From Laccaria trichodermophora (taxonomy: Eukaryota; Basidiomycota; Agaricomycetes; Agaricales; Hydnangiaceae), in contig JACTVC010000002.1 in NCBI GenBank assembly GCA_018417955.1, positions 310,001 through 374,000 on the forward strand: a DNA stretch of 64,000 nucleotides, given 5' to 3'. Each line of letters starts with the position of its first letter. The stretch's first letter is position 1. Below the pieces are notes generated by a model. It was not told the DNA's origin. It did not search any database and saw only the letters and a program-made list of their open reading frames with translations. This document shows, piece by piece, positions 11,120 to 22,588 of this stretch. The position numbers were made by a program, and so were the translations under genes.

Positions 11120-12188
11120 TCAGTTCACCGTACTAGACACGCCCTTCAGACCCTCCGTGAGAAGACCCTTCGAGATAATGTCCTCTTTCCTAGCCTCCAG
11201 CTCCTCGATATCCCAATTCACCGAAGCATATTTCCCATTCAAATACTTTGCACGTTCCGTTGCCAAATACACTGCGAAAGCGCCTGCAAGTTCCGCTGCA
11301 TGAGAAGGAAAAGTCAACACCCTCGACCGTTTCATATTCAAAAGCAATACTTACGCGAATCCAACGCGAAAGGATGAGATTCCGGCATATGATCCACCAT
11401 CGATGTCAACACTGCGCCAGGGTGAAAAACCACCGCCGTAACGTTCGGATTCTCCAGCGCGATGAATTCGTTGAACCTATTGAGCGCGAGTTTGGCGATC
11501 ACGTAGCTGCTGTTTCCGGGTGTTATGAAGTCTGATGCAAGGGAGCCGACGGTGATGACGGTGCCTTGCTTGGATTTTGGGAGAAGGTGGAGGAACGCTT
11601 GGGTGGTGAGGTACGTTCCTTTTACGTTCACCTCCTGCATTGATTAAATGAATATGTATAGATGGGGAAAGGGAAGAAATGCACAGACAAAATCACCCCA
11701 CCAAGCTTTAACGTTCGATTCATCAATATTTCCCCGCCCTGCCCACTGACCAGAGTTGTTCACGAGTACGTCGGCATGTCCGAATGTATCTTTCACAGCT
11801 TTTTCAAGCTTTTCGACGTCCGCCTCGGAACTTGTGTCGACGCCGACGACGAGAACGTTGCTTTTGCTGTTTACCTTGAGGATCTCGGCTTTGGTAGCTT
11901 CGAGCTTTGCGATGCTACGGCTGGCAAGGATAAGGTTCGTCGCAGAGGCTTTCGCGAACGCTAGTGCGATAGCCTGGATGTAGCTTTGGCGTTAGCCCTG
12001 CGTGAGGGAGTACTATAGGAAAATTGGCGTACCTTCCCGATTCCTTGACTCGCCCCAGTGATAATAACAGTTTTACCAGCCTGAGATTCAACGATGGATG
12101 ACTCAAGTGCTGGATAAACATCTCGATGGTTTTTATTTGTGAATTGGAATCTTTTGAAGAGATGGTCGGTAAGTGAGGCATCCGTCAT
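11120..12188 (-). CDS. Short-chain dehydrogenase/reductase, copy 4 (SDR-4)
   Basis: Intact classical SDR of 298 aa. Exons run 12188-12033, 11973-11689, 11634-11355 and 11295-11120. TGASQGIG, NNSG, NVKG, the VGS serine and Tyr-x3-Lys (SSYVIAK) are all present. It differs from SDR-5 by few residues over its whole length and shares its intron positions, so the two are a recent tandem pair about 3.04 kb apart. A TATA element (minus strand, 12230-12224) lies about 40 bp before the ATG. Substrate unknown. Confidence 0.88.
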
Positions 12189-12223
12189 GGTAGTATTGAT
12201 GATGCTGGCTTTTCATGGCGCAC

Positions 12224-12230
12224 TTTTATA
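12224..12230 (-). promoter_or_regulatory. TATA box of SDR-4
   Basis: TATAAAA on the minus strand, within a 'TTTGCATATAAAAG' context identical in kind to the SDR-1 promoter, just upstream of the SDR-4 start. Confidence 0.5.
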
Positions 12231-12464
12231 TGCAAAAATTTGTCAGAATAGGGGCTATTAAAAGAATGCATGACAAGCGACCGTTGACTCGCATCGCCGA
12301 TTTGTCACTGAAGTAACACTTGTTACCTCTCAGCGAGGAATAATATTCCCGACAGCGGCAATAGGCACTACTTTTTGAAACCCTCGTTTAGAGCTTTGTT
12401 GCAGGGGGGAAAAAGTCATCGTTGAGACGAGTGTCTTAAAATTTTCTGATGCGTGCAAACGGAA

Positions 12465-13560
12465 CGGAGGTGAGGATCAATCAAACAACCGTACCCATCC
12501 CCTACGCATGCTCGTACTCCCCTTCCCCCGCTCCTTCAACGCTATAGCCAGCACCGAACCCTAAAGGGTATCCAACGCCCCGCCAGCCAAAGAGCCATCA
12601 ACGACGCTCAATTTTGAACCTCCCTACCCAGATCTTTCCACATAATGCTAAATACAGTAGCAGTCGGCATAGTCGGTTCAGCACAGGTTGTTCATGTTCA
12701 CGTTCACCTGACAGGGATTATCGAATTGGGAAGGGTAACCGTTCGGAGGGCGTGTAAGGACTCGTAGTCGTCCTAGCCTCAGTCTTCGAGCTCTTCGCGA
12801 GGGCAAGGAGGGGGGGGTCGTCGGGCACGAACGCAGGTGGGCGTTTGCATTCATAGTCTTAAGGCGTCGGTGCCCCCGAATACGCTATATCCACCTCGGA
12901 CCATTTTGTCAATTCATCGCATCCAGGAAGGGATCCCTGGGACCGTGCGGACTCAGGCCTTCCGGTGGGCAGACGGGGTGATGATGTGAGCTGAGGGAGG
13001 GATCTAATGGGCCAGGGGCAGGTAGGGCAGCTAGAAGGCCCATTACGTTGAACAGTGATTTCCGTTGTGGACTTTCGACCTGGAACGAAGGGTCAAACAG
13101 CGAGGTGTCGACTTTCGGAAGAGGAGAATGAGGGAGCGTGGGGGGCTTCCAATCGCATCGTCCATGAGCGAGATTTGTGCTAATGTGGCGAGAATATGGC
13201 GCCCAAAGAAGAAGAATGAGTTGTTCTGCGCAGGTGTCGCGAGATGAGGTTTACGGGTGAGGGAGGTAGGGGGGAAAGGGACGCTGGGGAGGGTTATACC
13301 GCTGAACGCAGAACAATAATCGTTCGACAGCAGAATGGTCGACGAGTGCTGTTTCTCCTGGCTGATGTTGTTGAAAATGGTCTGCAGACAACCCAAACCA
13401 GGCGTACCTTCCCTCACACGACTATCCAAATCATCCCTAAAACTCCTCCCCTTTCTTCCCCTTCCAACAAAAGCTGCACAACCTCCTCACACCACCCTTA
13501 AGGTTCATCCTTCCCCGTCGCGGGTACTTTCTCCTTCGTCTTCTGATAAATAACGGATCA
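12465..13560 (-). pseudogene. HMG-box factor relic between SDR-4 and SDR-5 (HMG relic A)
   Basis: Minus-strand DNA aligns in order with the C-terminal two thirds of the intact HMG gene at 41576-42800. It matches the blocks around 'FSDMWKD', 'PPFARDDPSLF', 'GPLEGL..HDPHTLGSFPD', 'EVDTSLF', 'SWTM' and, near 13440-13470, the 'LLEGKKGEE' helix. Many small indels and stops break it, and the HMG box itself is missing. It interrupts the SDR-4/SDR-5 duplication unit, so it was either part of that duplicated unit or inserted between. Confidence 0.72.
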
Positions 13561-14158
13561 GGAACGGGGACGTTGAAGATCGTCGAGACTGAGTAGACAG
13601 ACAGAGGGTAACTTGCACGCAACGACCTCACGTAGAGTGCAGAAGGTGGATACAAAAATCGGCCTAAATCAGGAACCTTATATTGAAGGGCGGACAACGG
13701 GAGCAAGGTGCTGTTTGTCAGAGTTTGTGCATTTCTTCCAAATTTCTTCAGGTCTATCAATGTGAGATCCATCATCATCGACGTCTCTCGCCAATCTCTC
13801 GCCCTCCTCATGTCATCCAGAATGCAATTGCTGCTGCTATAAAATACTTCGTCTCAATGACCAGCTCAAAGCCAAATTTTTGACTGGAAAGACGCTTGCT
13901 GGGGGGCCCCTTGGTGCGAGCAACCAAGGCGAAGCACCCCAAGAGAGGCCTTCAATATTCAATGCCAGTGACATCACCCGTTTCGTCATATGTTCAGACT
14001 TTTGCTATGTGCCACAGGGATACGACACTCCTACTTTGTTAGTCCTCAGCATCTCAGCTGAGTGCTATTTCTTGCGGAAAAAGGTGGTGAGTTGACTCTC
14101 AACATTTAGTTCACTTCGGGGATTTGATTGTTTTGAAAACAGGGATATGCGTGACGAC

Positions 14159-15222
14159 TCAGTCCACCATACTAAAGACGCCCTTCAGACCCTCCGTGAG
14201 AAGACCCTTCGAGATAATATCCTCTTTCCTGGCCTCCATCTCGTCGACATCCCAATTCACCGAAGCATACTTCCCATTCAAATACTTCGCACGTTCCGTA
14301 GCCAAATACACTGCAAAAGCGCCAGCAAGTTCCGCTGCATGAAAAAGAAAATTCAACACCCGCAAATGCTTCATATTCAAGAGTAATACGTACGCGAATC
14401 CAATGCGAATGGATGGAATTCCGGCAAGTGATCCAACATCGGTGTCAACACCGTGCCAGGATGATAAACCACCGCCGTAACGTTCGGATTCTCCAGCGTG
14501 ATGAATTCGTTGAATCTGTTCAGGGCGAGTTTGGTGATCACGTAGCTGCTACTTCCAGGTATTATGAGGTCTGAGGCAAGGGAGCCTACGGTAATGACGG
14601 TGCCTTGCTTGGATTTTGGGAGAATGTGGAGGAAAGCTTGAGTGATGAGGTACGTTCCTTTCACGTTCACCTCCTGCATTGGCTAAATAAATATGTATAA
14701 ATGGGAGAGGAAGAAATGCACGAACTAAATCGCTCCACCAAGCTTTAACATTCGATTCATCAATATTCCCCCGCCCTGCCCACTGGCCAGAGTTGTTCAC
14801 GAGCACGTCGGCATGTCCGAATGTATCTTTCACAGCTCTTTCAAGCTTTTCGACATCTGCCTCGGAAGTTGTGTCGACGCTGACGACGAGAACGTTGCTC
14901 TTGCTGTTTATCTTGAGAATTTCGGCTTTGGTGGCCTCGAGCTTTGCGACGCTGCGGCTAGCAAGGATAAGGTTCTTCGCAGAGGCTTTCGCAAACGCTA
15001 GTGCGATAGCCTGGATGCAAGTCTGCGCGTGAGGCGTGAGGAAACACTATGGGAGAATCGGCATACCTTCCCGATTCCTTGACTCGCCCCAGTGATAATG
15101 ACAGTTTTACCAGCCTGAGATTCAACGATGGATGATTCAAGTGCTGGATAAACATCTCGATAGTTTTTCTTTGTGAATTGGAATTTTTCAAAGAGATGGA
15201 CGTTAAGTGGGGTGTCCGACAT
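14159..15222 (-). CDS. Short-chain dehydrogenase/reductase, copy 5 (SDR-5)
   Basis: Intact classical SDR of 298 aa. Exons run 15222-15067, 15010-14726, 14673-14394 and 14334-14159. All SDR motifs are present (TGASQGIG at 44-51, NNSG, VGS serine, SSYVITK). Nearly the same protein as SDR-4 and close to SDR-1 (shared QAFLxxLPKSKQGTVITVGSLASD). It is divergently oriented to SDR-6, with about 660 bp between their start codons, so the two could share an upstream region. No clean TATA sequence is seen on its side. Confidence 0.88.
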
Positions 15223-15592
15223 GATGTTGAGTTCGCCTATTGATTGTGCTGGCGCACTTTTCTAGTGTTGCCGCGAAGCGAATTCGGTGACTTTTCTATG
15301 CAACAATTTGTCAGAATTTTGACTTAGTAATCTTCACTCAAGTCCAAGCGAAAGAATGGCATTAATTGGGTCTTAATTTGTTCCTTTTCTCCAGAAGGCT
15401 TCTACGGTCAGTAACGCCACGTTCTGCACCCTGGACGTACATACAATAGGAGCCCTGTCACTGATTATGTGGCTTTGTCAAGAATCGGTCAAAGAATAAT
15501 TTGCTACTAGTTATTCAAAAATGGTCACCGGAGCCGACGGAGAATTCGCTGAGAATACTAGAACAAGGAGATAAATCAAGGGTCGAAGCAAT

Positions 15593-15845
15593 GCTTATAT
15601 ATCTGCTTATATATCTTCGTCTAAACTGAACATCGCGCGATGATAAAACGCTAAATCTGGCAAAATTTCAGTATAAAAGTTGCACGATGAAAGGAAAAGC
15701 AAGGGCCAATACAGAAGGTGCTTATATATGTCCTCGGTTCAATTGAACATCGCGCAATGTTGTCGCACGTTAACTCTAACGGACGTCTAGTATAAAAGTT
15801 GGGTGATGGAAGGACATGATGAGTAAGTAGCTCATACCACTACAA
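15593..15845 (+). repeat. Tandem promoter repeat upstream of SDR-6 (two ~125-bp units)
   Basis: Two units begin at about 15593 and 15720 with GCTTATATAT. Each contains a CATCGCGCGATG-like palindrome and ends in GTATAAAAGTTG plus a GATGRAAGG box. They match the three units before SDR-2. The last TATA element lies about 90 bp before the SDR-6 ATG. Confidence 0.75.
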
Positions 15846-15881
15846 CGTTACCAGTCAAATCTCCCCAGCCAACTTCATATC

Positions 15882-16943
15882 ATGACCGATTCACCATCCC
15901 CCGACCAATTCCTCAAACTTTTCCAATTTACCAAGAAGAATTACCGAGAACTTTATCCAGCTCTGAAAGCCGCAGTCGTCGATTCTCAGGTTGGCAAGAC
16001 TGTGATCGTCACTGGAGCTAGTCAAGGAATCGGAAAAGTTTGTCAAACGCTCTCCTCCGTATTCATTGTCGCAGGCCTAACAACGACTTGAACCCAGGCT
16101 ATCGCACTGGAATTTGCAAAAGCCTCTGCATCAAACATCGTCCTCGCAAGCCGTAGCATTGCAAAGCTTGAAGCGACAAAAGCCGAAATCCTCAAGGTGA
16201 ACAACAAAGCCAACGTTCTCGTTGTCAGCATCGACATAACGTCCGAGGCGGACGTCCAAACACTCGAACAAGCCGTGAAAGATAATTTCGGACACGCTGA
16301 CGTTCTCGTTAATAACTCTGGACAATGGGGTGGGAAGGGAAACATCAAGGAACTGGACGTCAAAGCGTGGTGGAGCGACTTTGTTGTTAAACTCCTTCCC
16401 TTCATTTGCGCTGCAATGCTTACTTGTTCAAACCGCACAGGAACTAAACGTCAAAGGCACCTACCTAGCTACGCAGGCGTACCTCCGCCTCCTTCCGAAA
16501 TCTCAAAACGGCTCTGTAATCACTGTCGGCTCTATATCCTCAGATTTCTTGTACCCAGGAAGCAGTAGCTACGTGCTCACCAAAATCGCGTTGAACCGGT
16601 TCAATGAGTTTGTAACTTTGGAGAACCCGAATGTCAGGGCGGTGGTGTATCACCCTGGAACAGTGTTGACACCGATTTTGGACGACTTGCCCCATATCAA
16701 GCCTTTCGCATTGGATACGCGTACGTTTTTCTTTTGTATGGGTTTGAAGATATTAAATTTTGGGTTTGTAAAGCGGAGCTTGCTGGTGCCTTCGCAGTAT
16801 ACTTGACTACGGAGCGCGCAGAATATTTGAACGGGAGATACGCGTCGGTAAACTGGGACATCGAAGAGTTGGAGGCTAGGAAAGATGAGATTCTGTCGGA
16901 AGGATTATTCAAGGAGGGGTTGAAGGGTGTGTTCAGTGCATAG
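15882..16943 (+). CDS. Short-chain dehydrogenase/reductase, copy 6 (SDR-6)
   Basis: Intact classical SDR of 296 aa; exons 15882-16037, 16098-16382, 16441-16720 and 16774-16943. Motifs TGASQGIG, NNSG, NVKG, VGS serine and SSYVLTK are all present. It belongs with SDR-2 (same 'MTDSPxSPD', 'ALKA', 'DITSEADVQ', 'QAYLRLLPKSQ' variants) rather than with the SDR-1/4/5 group, and it ends three residues earlier (KGVFSA). This is the functional counterpart of broken SDR-2, with the same repeated promoter. Unlike SDR-1/4/5 its introns begin GTTTGT and GTTGTT. Confidence 0.88.
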
Positions 16944-17690
16944 AATACGTCTTATTGTTGGAAGTGATACCCTTGTGCCATGCCACATTCTCACCAATGA
17001 GAGGCGGGTCCCTCGTACAACCATTATCTGAACTGTTTGTCATTCCAGACCTGAAAGAGGATCGTCGTGCTTCTGTATGCGTTGCAAGACGTGAGGAGAA
17101 ACGCCAATATTATACAGGCGGCGTGTTGCCAGCAGTTCAACAAGTGGTCGAAGCTGGCATCGTTGAAGAAACTGCACGTGTTAGATTACCGTAAGTATTG
17201 CAGGAAATGAAGTCAAATTACACGCAAAAACCTGAGGTACAGTCAAGAAGGTGGCTATGAGAATCCGCCTTCATCAGGAACCTGTGAGGTAGCAATCAAT
17301 GGGTCATAGAAAGCCAAGAATGCGAGAATGCTGGAAAGTTTGATAAGCATCGAACTGGGCTTGGCAAAACCAGATTTCTAGTGAATGCATGTAAGGATTC
17401 TGCACAAAACACCGCGTCAGGCACACCTTCTGGAGAGTCATAAGCTCTAAGTACCTACAAGGAAATCACTCCAAGCGTGCAAAGGGAACCACTGGAAGCA
17501 TGTCAGTCAGGGCTTCCCAAGCGAAGCAGCAGTCGTTCTCTGCCCCGCAGCCATGACGCGCTTCCTAAATATCTGGGTCAACGTCTTCCTACAAATCCCA
17601 CCACCCCACATACGGCGCTGCTACTCATACTTGTCAGAGCTATCCAACCAAACCCAATCAGCAACCCTCAAAAAAAAAGACGATCACAAC
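16944..17690. other. Intergenic with a weak copy of the SDR-4/5 flank
   Basis: About 17215-17290 resembles 10150-10230 ('ACAGTCAA.AAGG..GGCTA.GA.AATC.GCCTT'). Nothing else is recognised. Confidence 0.4.
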
Positions 17691-17697
17691 AACTCAC

Positions 17698-18098
17698 ATG
17701 TTTGCCTTTGCAGCAGCAACAAGCGTACGCAAACTCCCTCTGATCCTCACTCTTCACTCACTGAAGAGCGACGACGGCAGCCGTCTTCTTGTGCACGACA
17801 GTTCCGAGGCGAACTCGCACAGGGCACGGATGAAGACGCCGAGTTCGATGTGGTCGACGTCGTGCGCGATGACAACGAGCACGGCTTTCTCAGTTCGATA
17901 AGGGTGTCAATGTGGTTGAGGCCGTACTTGACGGAGAGTGATTTCTTGGAGTCCTACTCACAACGACAATGTTGGAGGTTAAGTTAGTGACTGTGAGGGA
18001 CGACGAAACGAGGGAAGGGAATGAACGAACCTTGGCATCCTTCTCCTTCTTCGCGGCAGGCAGCAGTGGCACTGTGGCAGCCACCAAATCAGCTTGAA
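17698..18098 (-). pseudogene. Pseudogene fragment of 60S ribosomal protein eL8 (L7Ae family)
   Basis: The minus strand carries unmistakable eL8 pieces in order: SVKYGLNHI, then LVVIAHDVDHIEL with FIRALCE, then GTVVHKKTAAVVAL, then VKSEDQREFA. They lie in different frames, separated by small indels. The stretch that should link ALCE to GTVVHKK (about 15-20 residues in the normal protein) is deleted. One intron-like gap remains upstream of SVKYG, so this is a genomic fragment rather than a retrocopy. The true protein binds 25S rRNA in the large subunit, and this copy cannot encode it. Confidence 0.85.
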
Positions 18099-18149
18099 AG
18101 AGGATTAGCTACGCATATAGTCACCTCGAACGTGGATCCAAATTCACCC

Positions 18150-18370
18150 AACTAAAAGTCTAAAAAGATTCAAAGCCCGCAGTAAAATCCGTCGGTGCCC
18201 GCCATTGCCAAGTGTTGAACGTTGACTACAAAGGTGCCACTTAGAAAGGCGTCGAGTCTCTTGCTGACGGCCGTGCGTTGTCGTCGTCAAGAGCCAAAAG
18301 CCCTGGGATCAAACAAACTACGCTATGACTTGGCGATGCGGCTGTGTTCGCCATTTTAGGACCTAGCCCA
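18150..18370 (-). repeat. Relic segment Z, copy 1
   Basis: Matches 30945-31200 and 38325-38570, and loosely 25445-25640: shared 'AAATCC.TCGG.GC.CCCG', 'GCCAAGTGTTGA', 'GACTACAAAGG', 'CTTGCTGA.GGCCGTGCGTTGTC'. On the minus strand the copies share a frame containing 'DDDNARPSAR', which suggests a decayed exon of an unrecognised gene. It is the upstream flank of the relic called segment W elsewhere. Confidence 0.6.
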
Positions 18371-18538
18371 CCTATTAGATCTCGAATGTAGCGCGTATGT
18401 GTTTCAGAATGGGCTGAAGGATGGAGCGCGTAAGCATGATAGGAATCGAGGCAAGGAATGATGTTGGGGAGGTCACGTTCGTTACGCATGTGATGAGGGT
18501 GTGACCTGAAATGTTGAACGGTTCGCACCACCCTCCAG

Positions 18539-19786
18539 ATGTCAGAACGCACTCACAAGCGCAAGCGCAGCCTGCAGGACTCAACTGTCGATCTTTCGAA
18601 GGTGAGGATGGCGCTGGACTATCTTGAGGCCCTCAAGCAAGAGTTGGATGGGATTGAAGAAACGGAGGAAGAATTGCACACCGCCTCGGAGCATGTCCTT
18701 GCTCTGGAGAACATACTAAAGGGTGCCAAGAAACCAGTATGTTACTTATTCTTTGCATGAGCTATTGTTATTAATGATGCTCCAGAAAGTGACTTTCTCA
18801 ACCGTTACATCAGAGGACCTCAAGAAGGCTGGTGTCAAGAGGAAACGTCTCATTTTTGAGCCCGCGAAAGTAACCGAGTTAACGAATGGGCTGACAACGA
18901 GTGCAGAGGCCGAAATTGCGGATCTACATTCCCGAGTCAAGAAGATCTATGCACGCGTCAACATGGATGTGCGTCGTACGTTGATTACCTTTGCGTTCGG
19001 TCGTGTAAATGAATACTTGCTCGTAGTACGAACCAGGTTCCCGCATGATTCTCGACGCAATACTGCTCGCATTGGCGGAGATTTCCTCTACCAATAAGAC
19101 CGGCATTGCCATCCTTCCGCAGATGAGGATTGTGCAAGGAGATTAGGTCCAAATTTCTCACCCCGTCTCGGGATGTGAATTGTGGTTGAGTGGCAATGTC
19201 GACTATGCGGTTATCAAGTACGATGATGCGAGGGACTACAAAGGTGGGTCTGATCATTATACACCTGTCACTCCACGAATTGCTTCACGGCCTTCTCAGA
19301 CCGCTTGCTCGCCCCTGGTGGATCCAGAGAGGACGCATTCGAGATTGCAAAAGGCCGCCTGTTCCTAGTCAAGGCTAAACGCCGGAGTCTCGAACAGAGC
19401 TTAGTCGCTTATATTCCGGAAGCCGTCAGCCAGGCTATTGCATTGCTGAAGTCCGCAAAGTACGTCAGCGCTGCCTGCTTTACTACTTCTTCGTTTCAAT
19501 TGAGCATCACCTTCCAGCCTTCCAGAGGTCCGTTTCTGTCTATCTGATGGGCAGACATGGATTTTCTTTATCTTGAAGTTGGAAAACGGGACATTGACAT
19601 ACTATGAATCTGCAACACGCCGTCTAAGCAGAGATGTTGTGGAGAACTCCGACCTGCCGTTACGCGAGATTGTGCAGCTCGTTTGTGAATGCGTAAGCTC
19701 CTTTACCGTTGCACATATCTCTTCATGGACAATATCAATTTCTTTAGCTGAGCCCCACGGCGACTGAACTGTTTGTGTTGGAGTAG
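18539..19786 (+). pseudogene. PD-(D/E)XK nuclease-like protein gene with one internal stop
   Basis: Six exons join in a single frame of 323 codons: 18539-18736, 18786-18975, 19037-19243, 19300-19459, 19518-19692, 19748-19786. The one interruption is a TAG at 19144-19146. The N-terminal half is basic then coiled-coil (ALDYLEALKQEL..). The C-terminal half reads as a restriction-endonuclease-like core: VDYAVI, RLFLVKAKR, then a helix with Gln (EAVSQAIALLKSA) and RFCLSDGQTWIFFI. I recall this as a dispersed Agaricomycete family, and its resemblance to Crinkler-type nuclease domains is from memory. The position expected to be Glu in E-x-K is Lys here, so catalysis would be lost even without the stop. 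Good splice sites and frame suggest recent decay. Confidence 0.6.
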
Positions 19787-20339
19787 AATACAGGTGTTGC
19801 CTCTTGCGACGGAAAGATGCCTCTTACTGCGGCGGTAACTTGCTATCATCCTGAGCTGTACTGACCTTGCAAAACATTTTCAATCGTCATCCCATATTAA
19901 CGCTGCCCCTCCATCCGCTTAACTTTTGTGTACATATATATACCACCCGAAATTCCTTGACTAATTTGTTGACGAACCCAGAATCATGGACATCGCAGTT
20001 CAGAGCATCAAATCTTCGACGACGGAGCCGATTTCTCTTCCCACTGCCGTTTCTGGATGTACTGTACTGACCTTGTCCTTGGACTTGAAAGTTTATGATA
20101 TTCATGCCATAATGTGTGTCAATTACAATGTGTCTGCTTTTACTGACTCATACTTTACTTTGTGTGTAGGTAATGTTTTGTGGAGATAGATCCGAGGCGT
20201 CGGATGTATTTCATTTGTGGGTTATTGGTAAATGTGGAGGGATTTAGAGCTGACGAGAGAGGGAGATCGTGACGTGGGAAGGAATGGGACGCCTGGCAGA
20301 CTGAACAGGGAGTAGTAGTGGCTCAGAAGGGATACGGAC
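19787..20339. other. Stretch without a recognisable gene
   Basis: No motif or repeat noticed. A TATATATA tract near 19934 has no credible gene behind it. Confidence 0.4.
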
Positions 20340-20960
20340 CACAACCTCTGATGACCTCGCCCACACCAGCTCAAACGATTATCCAAATCCTCCTTTCTGC
20401 CCTCTAAAAACAGCTGTGCGACCTCTCCGAGAAGGACCCGTCTTCGGTTTTTGTGTCCTTCGCATGGAGATTACAGACTCCGAGTTTCTTCGATCTAAAG
20501 CACGCGTGACGCCAGCCTATATGATGGTGGGTTTGGAATAGCTCGGATGAGAATGCGAGTTGCGTACTGACTATTGTTTGTCATGAACCTTGGTTATTCA
20601 ATCGAGTCTGGGTCATACTTCTGAGGTGTAAATGAGCGCGGAAAAGGTTGAAGGCGTCGGGCGGGCATGAGACGTATCTCATGAGCTTGACGACAGGGTA
20701 CTTATGCGCGTGAAGGGTGGGATCCTCTGAAGCAGTAATCAATGACGTGTCAACGTCGATGCAAGATACGGCGTGGCCGCTCCAAGCAAAGCTCAATCTA
20801 GACACATGCGAGCCCATATCAAACCCGCCCGCTCTCTCGTGAAAGTTGGAAAGTGCACCGACCTTGTCATCGACAACGCTGGCGACCCACCCCCAGGTTG
20901 GGGAATACAACGGGCAAAGACAACATCTACAGCAAATGTGTCTTTAAAATCAAACATAAC
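20340..20960 (-). pseudogene. Relic segment W, copy 1 (possible WD-repeat-like exon)
   Basis: Aligns with 30575-30850 and 37960-38240: shared 'GCCAGCCTATA.GATGGTG', 'TTGAAGGCGTCGGGC.GGCATGAGA', 'GGTGGGATCCT.TGAAGC', 'GTCAACGTCGATG'. The minus strand of this copy reads GHAVSCIDVDTSLITASEDP, which resembles the opening strands of a WD40 repeat. No full repeat (Trp-Asp) is visible, so the family is a guess. Frameshifts occur between the copies. At its left end (about 20385-20425) it touches an HMG-like 'LLxxGxxGEE' helix fragment. Confidence 0.4.
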
Positions 20961-21174
20961 GGCAATGTGACGGACAAGAGTTCACGTTTCAAGTTCACCG
21001 CGTAGCCGTCATCCAAAACCACTTGAGAGAAACCACCATAAACCTCCATAGTAAAATAGAAATTCACGGCTTCGGTGGATGTTGTCGCGGGGAAGGCTAT
21101 AATAGTGAGTACTACAGAGTTGGACTGGAGATTGTATGGTTGAGTGATGCCCATGTGTGCGGCAGCGGGTGGGG

Positions 21175-21720
21175 ACCTTTGAGGAGACAGCTTTGCCGAC
21201 ATAGACATCCACTGCGGACAAGGGATCATCGAGTAGTATGCTGTCCAACCAAGTATATGCTGCTTCAGGCTAATGAATTGAACGCAAGGCAGCAAAGAGT
21301 ATGTTAGAGCCACTTTTGTCATAGTCAACGGGCACCGCACCTTTTGACCACCAATCAAGTTAATCCCCTTCTCCCCACTCTCAATGTCTTCACCACGAGG
21401 AAGAACCTTGAGATTGTGATCCAGACTACAAGCACGGTTAATTTCACGGAATCTGCAAAAAGTCTCAATCCACTACAACTTGACTGACCAAAAAAGAACT
21501 CACCTCTCTTCATGTTCCTGTCCAAAGATCACATTTCACGAAGACTCGAGTTTCGGATCCCAGGTGTTTGAGATGCATAGGCGACTGAACCGCCAAATGT
21601 AATCTGTAACAGCAACACGGTGAGTACAAGGTAAGTTTGCAAGAGGGAGGAGAACCACTGACCGCAAACTCGGACTTGCCCATGTTGACGTCGATGTTGG
21701 CGTGGTAGTTACTGTGGTAG
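21175..21720 (-). pseudogene. Fragment of an ABCC (MRP-type) transporter nucleotide-binding domain
   Basis: Minus-strand pieces in order: GGSVAYASQTPGIRNSSLRE; ACSLDHNLKVLPRGED followed by IESGEKGINLIGGQK; and LDSILLDDPLSAVDVYVGKAV. These are the Q-loop region, the signature region (LSGGQ changed to LIGGQ) and the Walker B with D-loop of NBD1 in a multidrug-resistance-type pump. Walker A is not recognisable (a 'DVNMGKSEF' remnant lies near 21690), a TGA follows SLREM, and everything upstream and downstream is absent. The complete protein would be a ~1400-residue membrane exporter. Confidence 0.82.
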
Positions 21721-21744
21721 CAAGACGTTCAAAAAGGTCACGGG

Positions 21745-21862
21745 AATAGACGGGTGCTATCCGTCCCGTCAGGATCTTATCTCAAATTGAAACGGCGACG
21801 GGTAGAGCACCCGTCTAAACGTCCCGTTCCAGCCGTCTTAGACGGGTACGGTGCGCAGCCCT
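21745..21862. mobile_element. Possible terminal fragment of a hAT-like DNA transposon
   Basis: A 118-bp stretch holds five or so copies of GACGGGT/ACCCGTC and CGTCCCGT motifs. Read on the minus strand from 21862 it begins TAGGGCTGCGCACCGTACCCG, with the T/C-A-G-N-G start and subterminal repeats usual for hAT ends. The other end is not found, so it may be a solo terminus. Confidence 0.4.
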
Positions 21863-22588
21863 ACTTCTATCATTCCACACGGCCACTGGCAGCCGCCAGT
21901 GTCTTCTTTGACTAACCTCTAACTCCTCAACAACTCCTCAACAACTCCTTACTAGGGTTTGGCAATATGATCGTAGCCTATAAAGATATGAGGGAATTCA
22001 GAGTTGAATACCATAGCAACCGTGAAGGAAGAAGTGTGAAGCTGAGTGGGCGCTGAGATTGGAGCACAGAGGGAGACCGTCAACAAACCTCCACGACTCA
22101 GCCGGATGGCCCATGGGCTGGGAAGACTGTAAGACATGTGACACCAATATTTATTCCGAGCACTGATGCCAATCAAAGAATCCTCGAACCAACCTCGAAC
22201 CATGATCCAGGACCACGTTCAAAGTCAAAGTGACTTAACAAAATTGGTAAGATGCCGGTTAACTGTTGGAATTTCGGGAGCTTTACGAGCATGTGCAATG
22301 CGCCCCATCTTGGATTTCAGGTACATTACTTACATTTGATTGTTTCCGTGCATCCTTATGGGTGTTTTGCCTTTACCCCTTTTATTTCGTAGTCTACAGT
22401 ATATATACGAAGCCTTATACTGTAGTTACCCATCCGTTTGCCTCTGTCATCCACAGAGACAACCGGAATATTATTCCCCACCTTGCCTTGATCACACGTG
22501 CTTGCTGAGTTGATTTCAACATTAACCGCAATTATAAAGTAGGGGTTTTCTCAACTCTGCCCCCGCCACCCATAAGTACCATCGAATC
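21863..22588. other. Intergenic upstream of the P450
   Basis: No coding signal. A TATATATAC run at about 22400 lies near 190 bp before the P450 start and could be part of its promoter. Confidence 0.4.
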
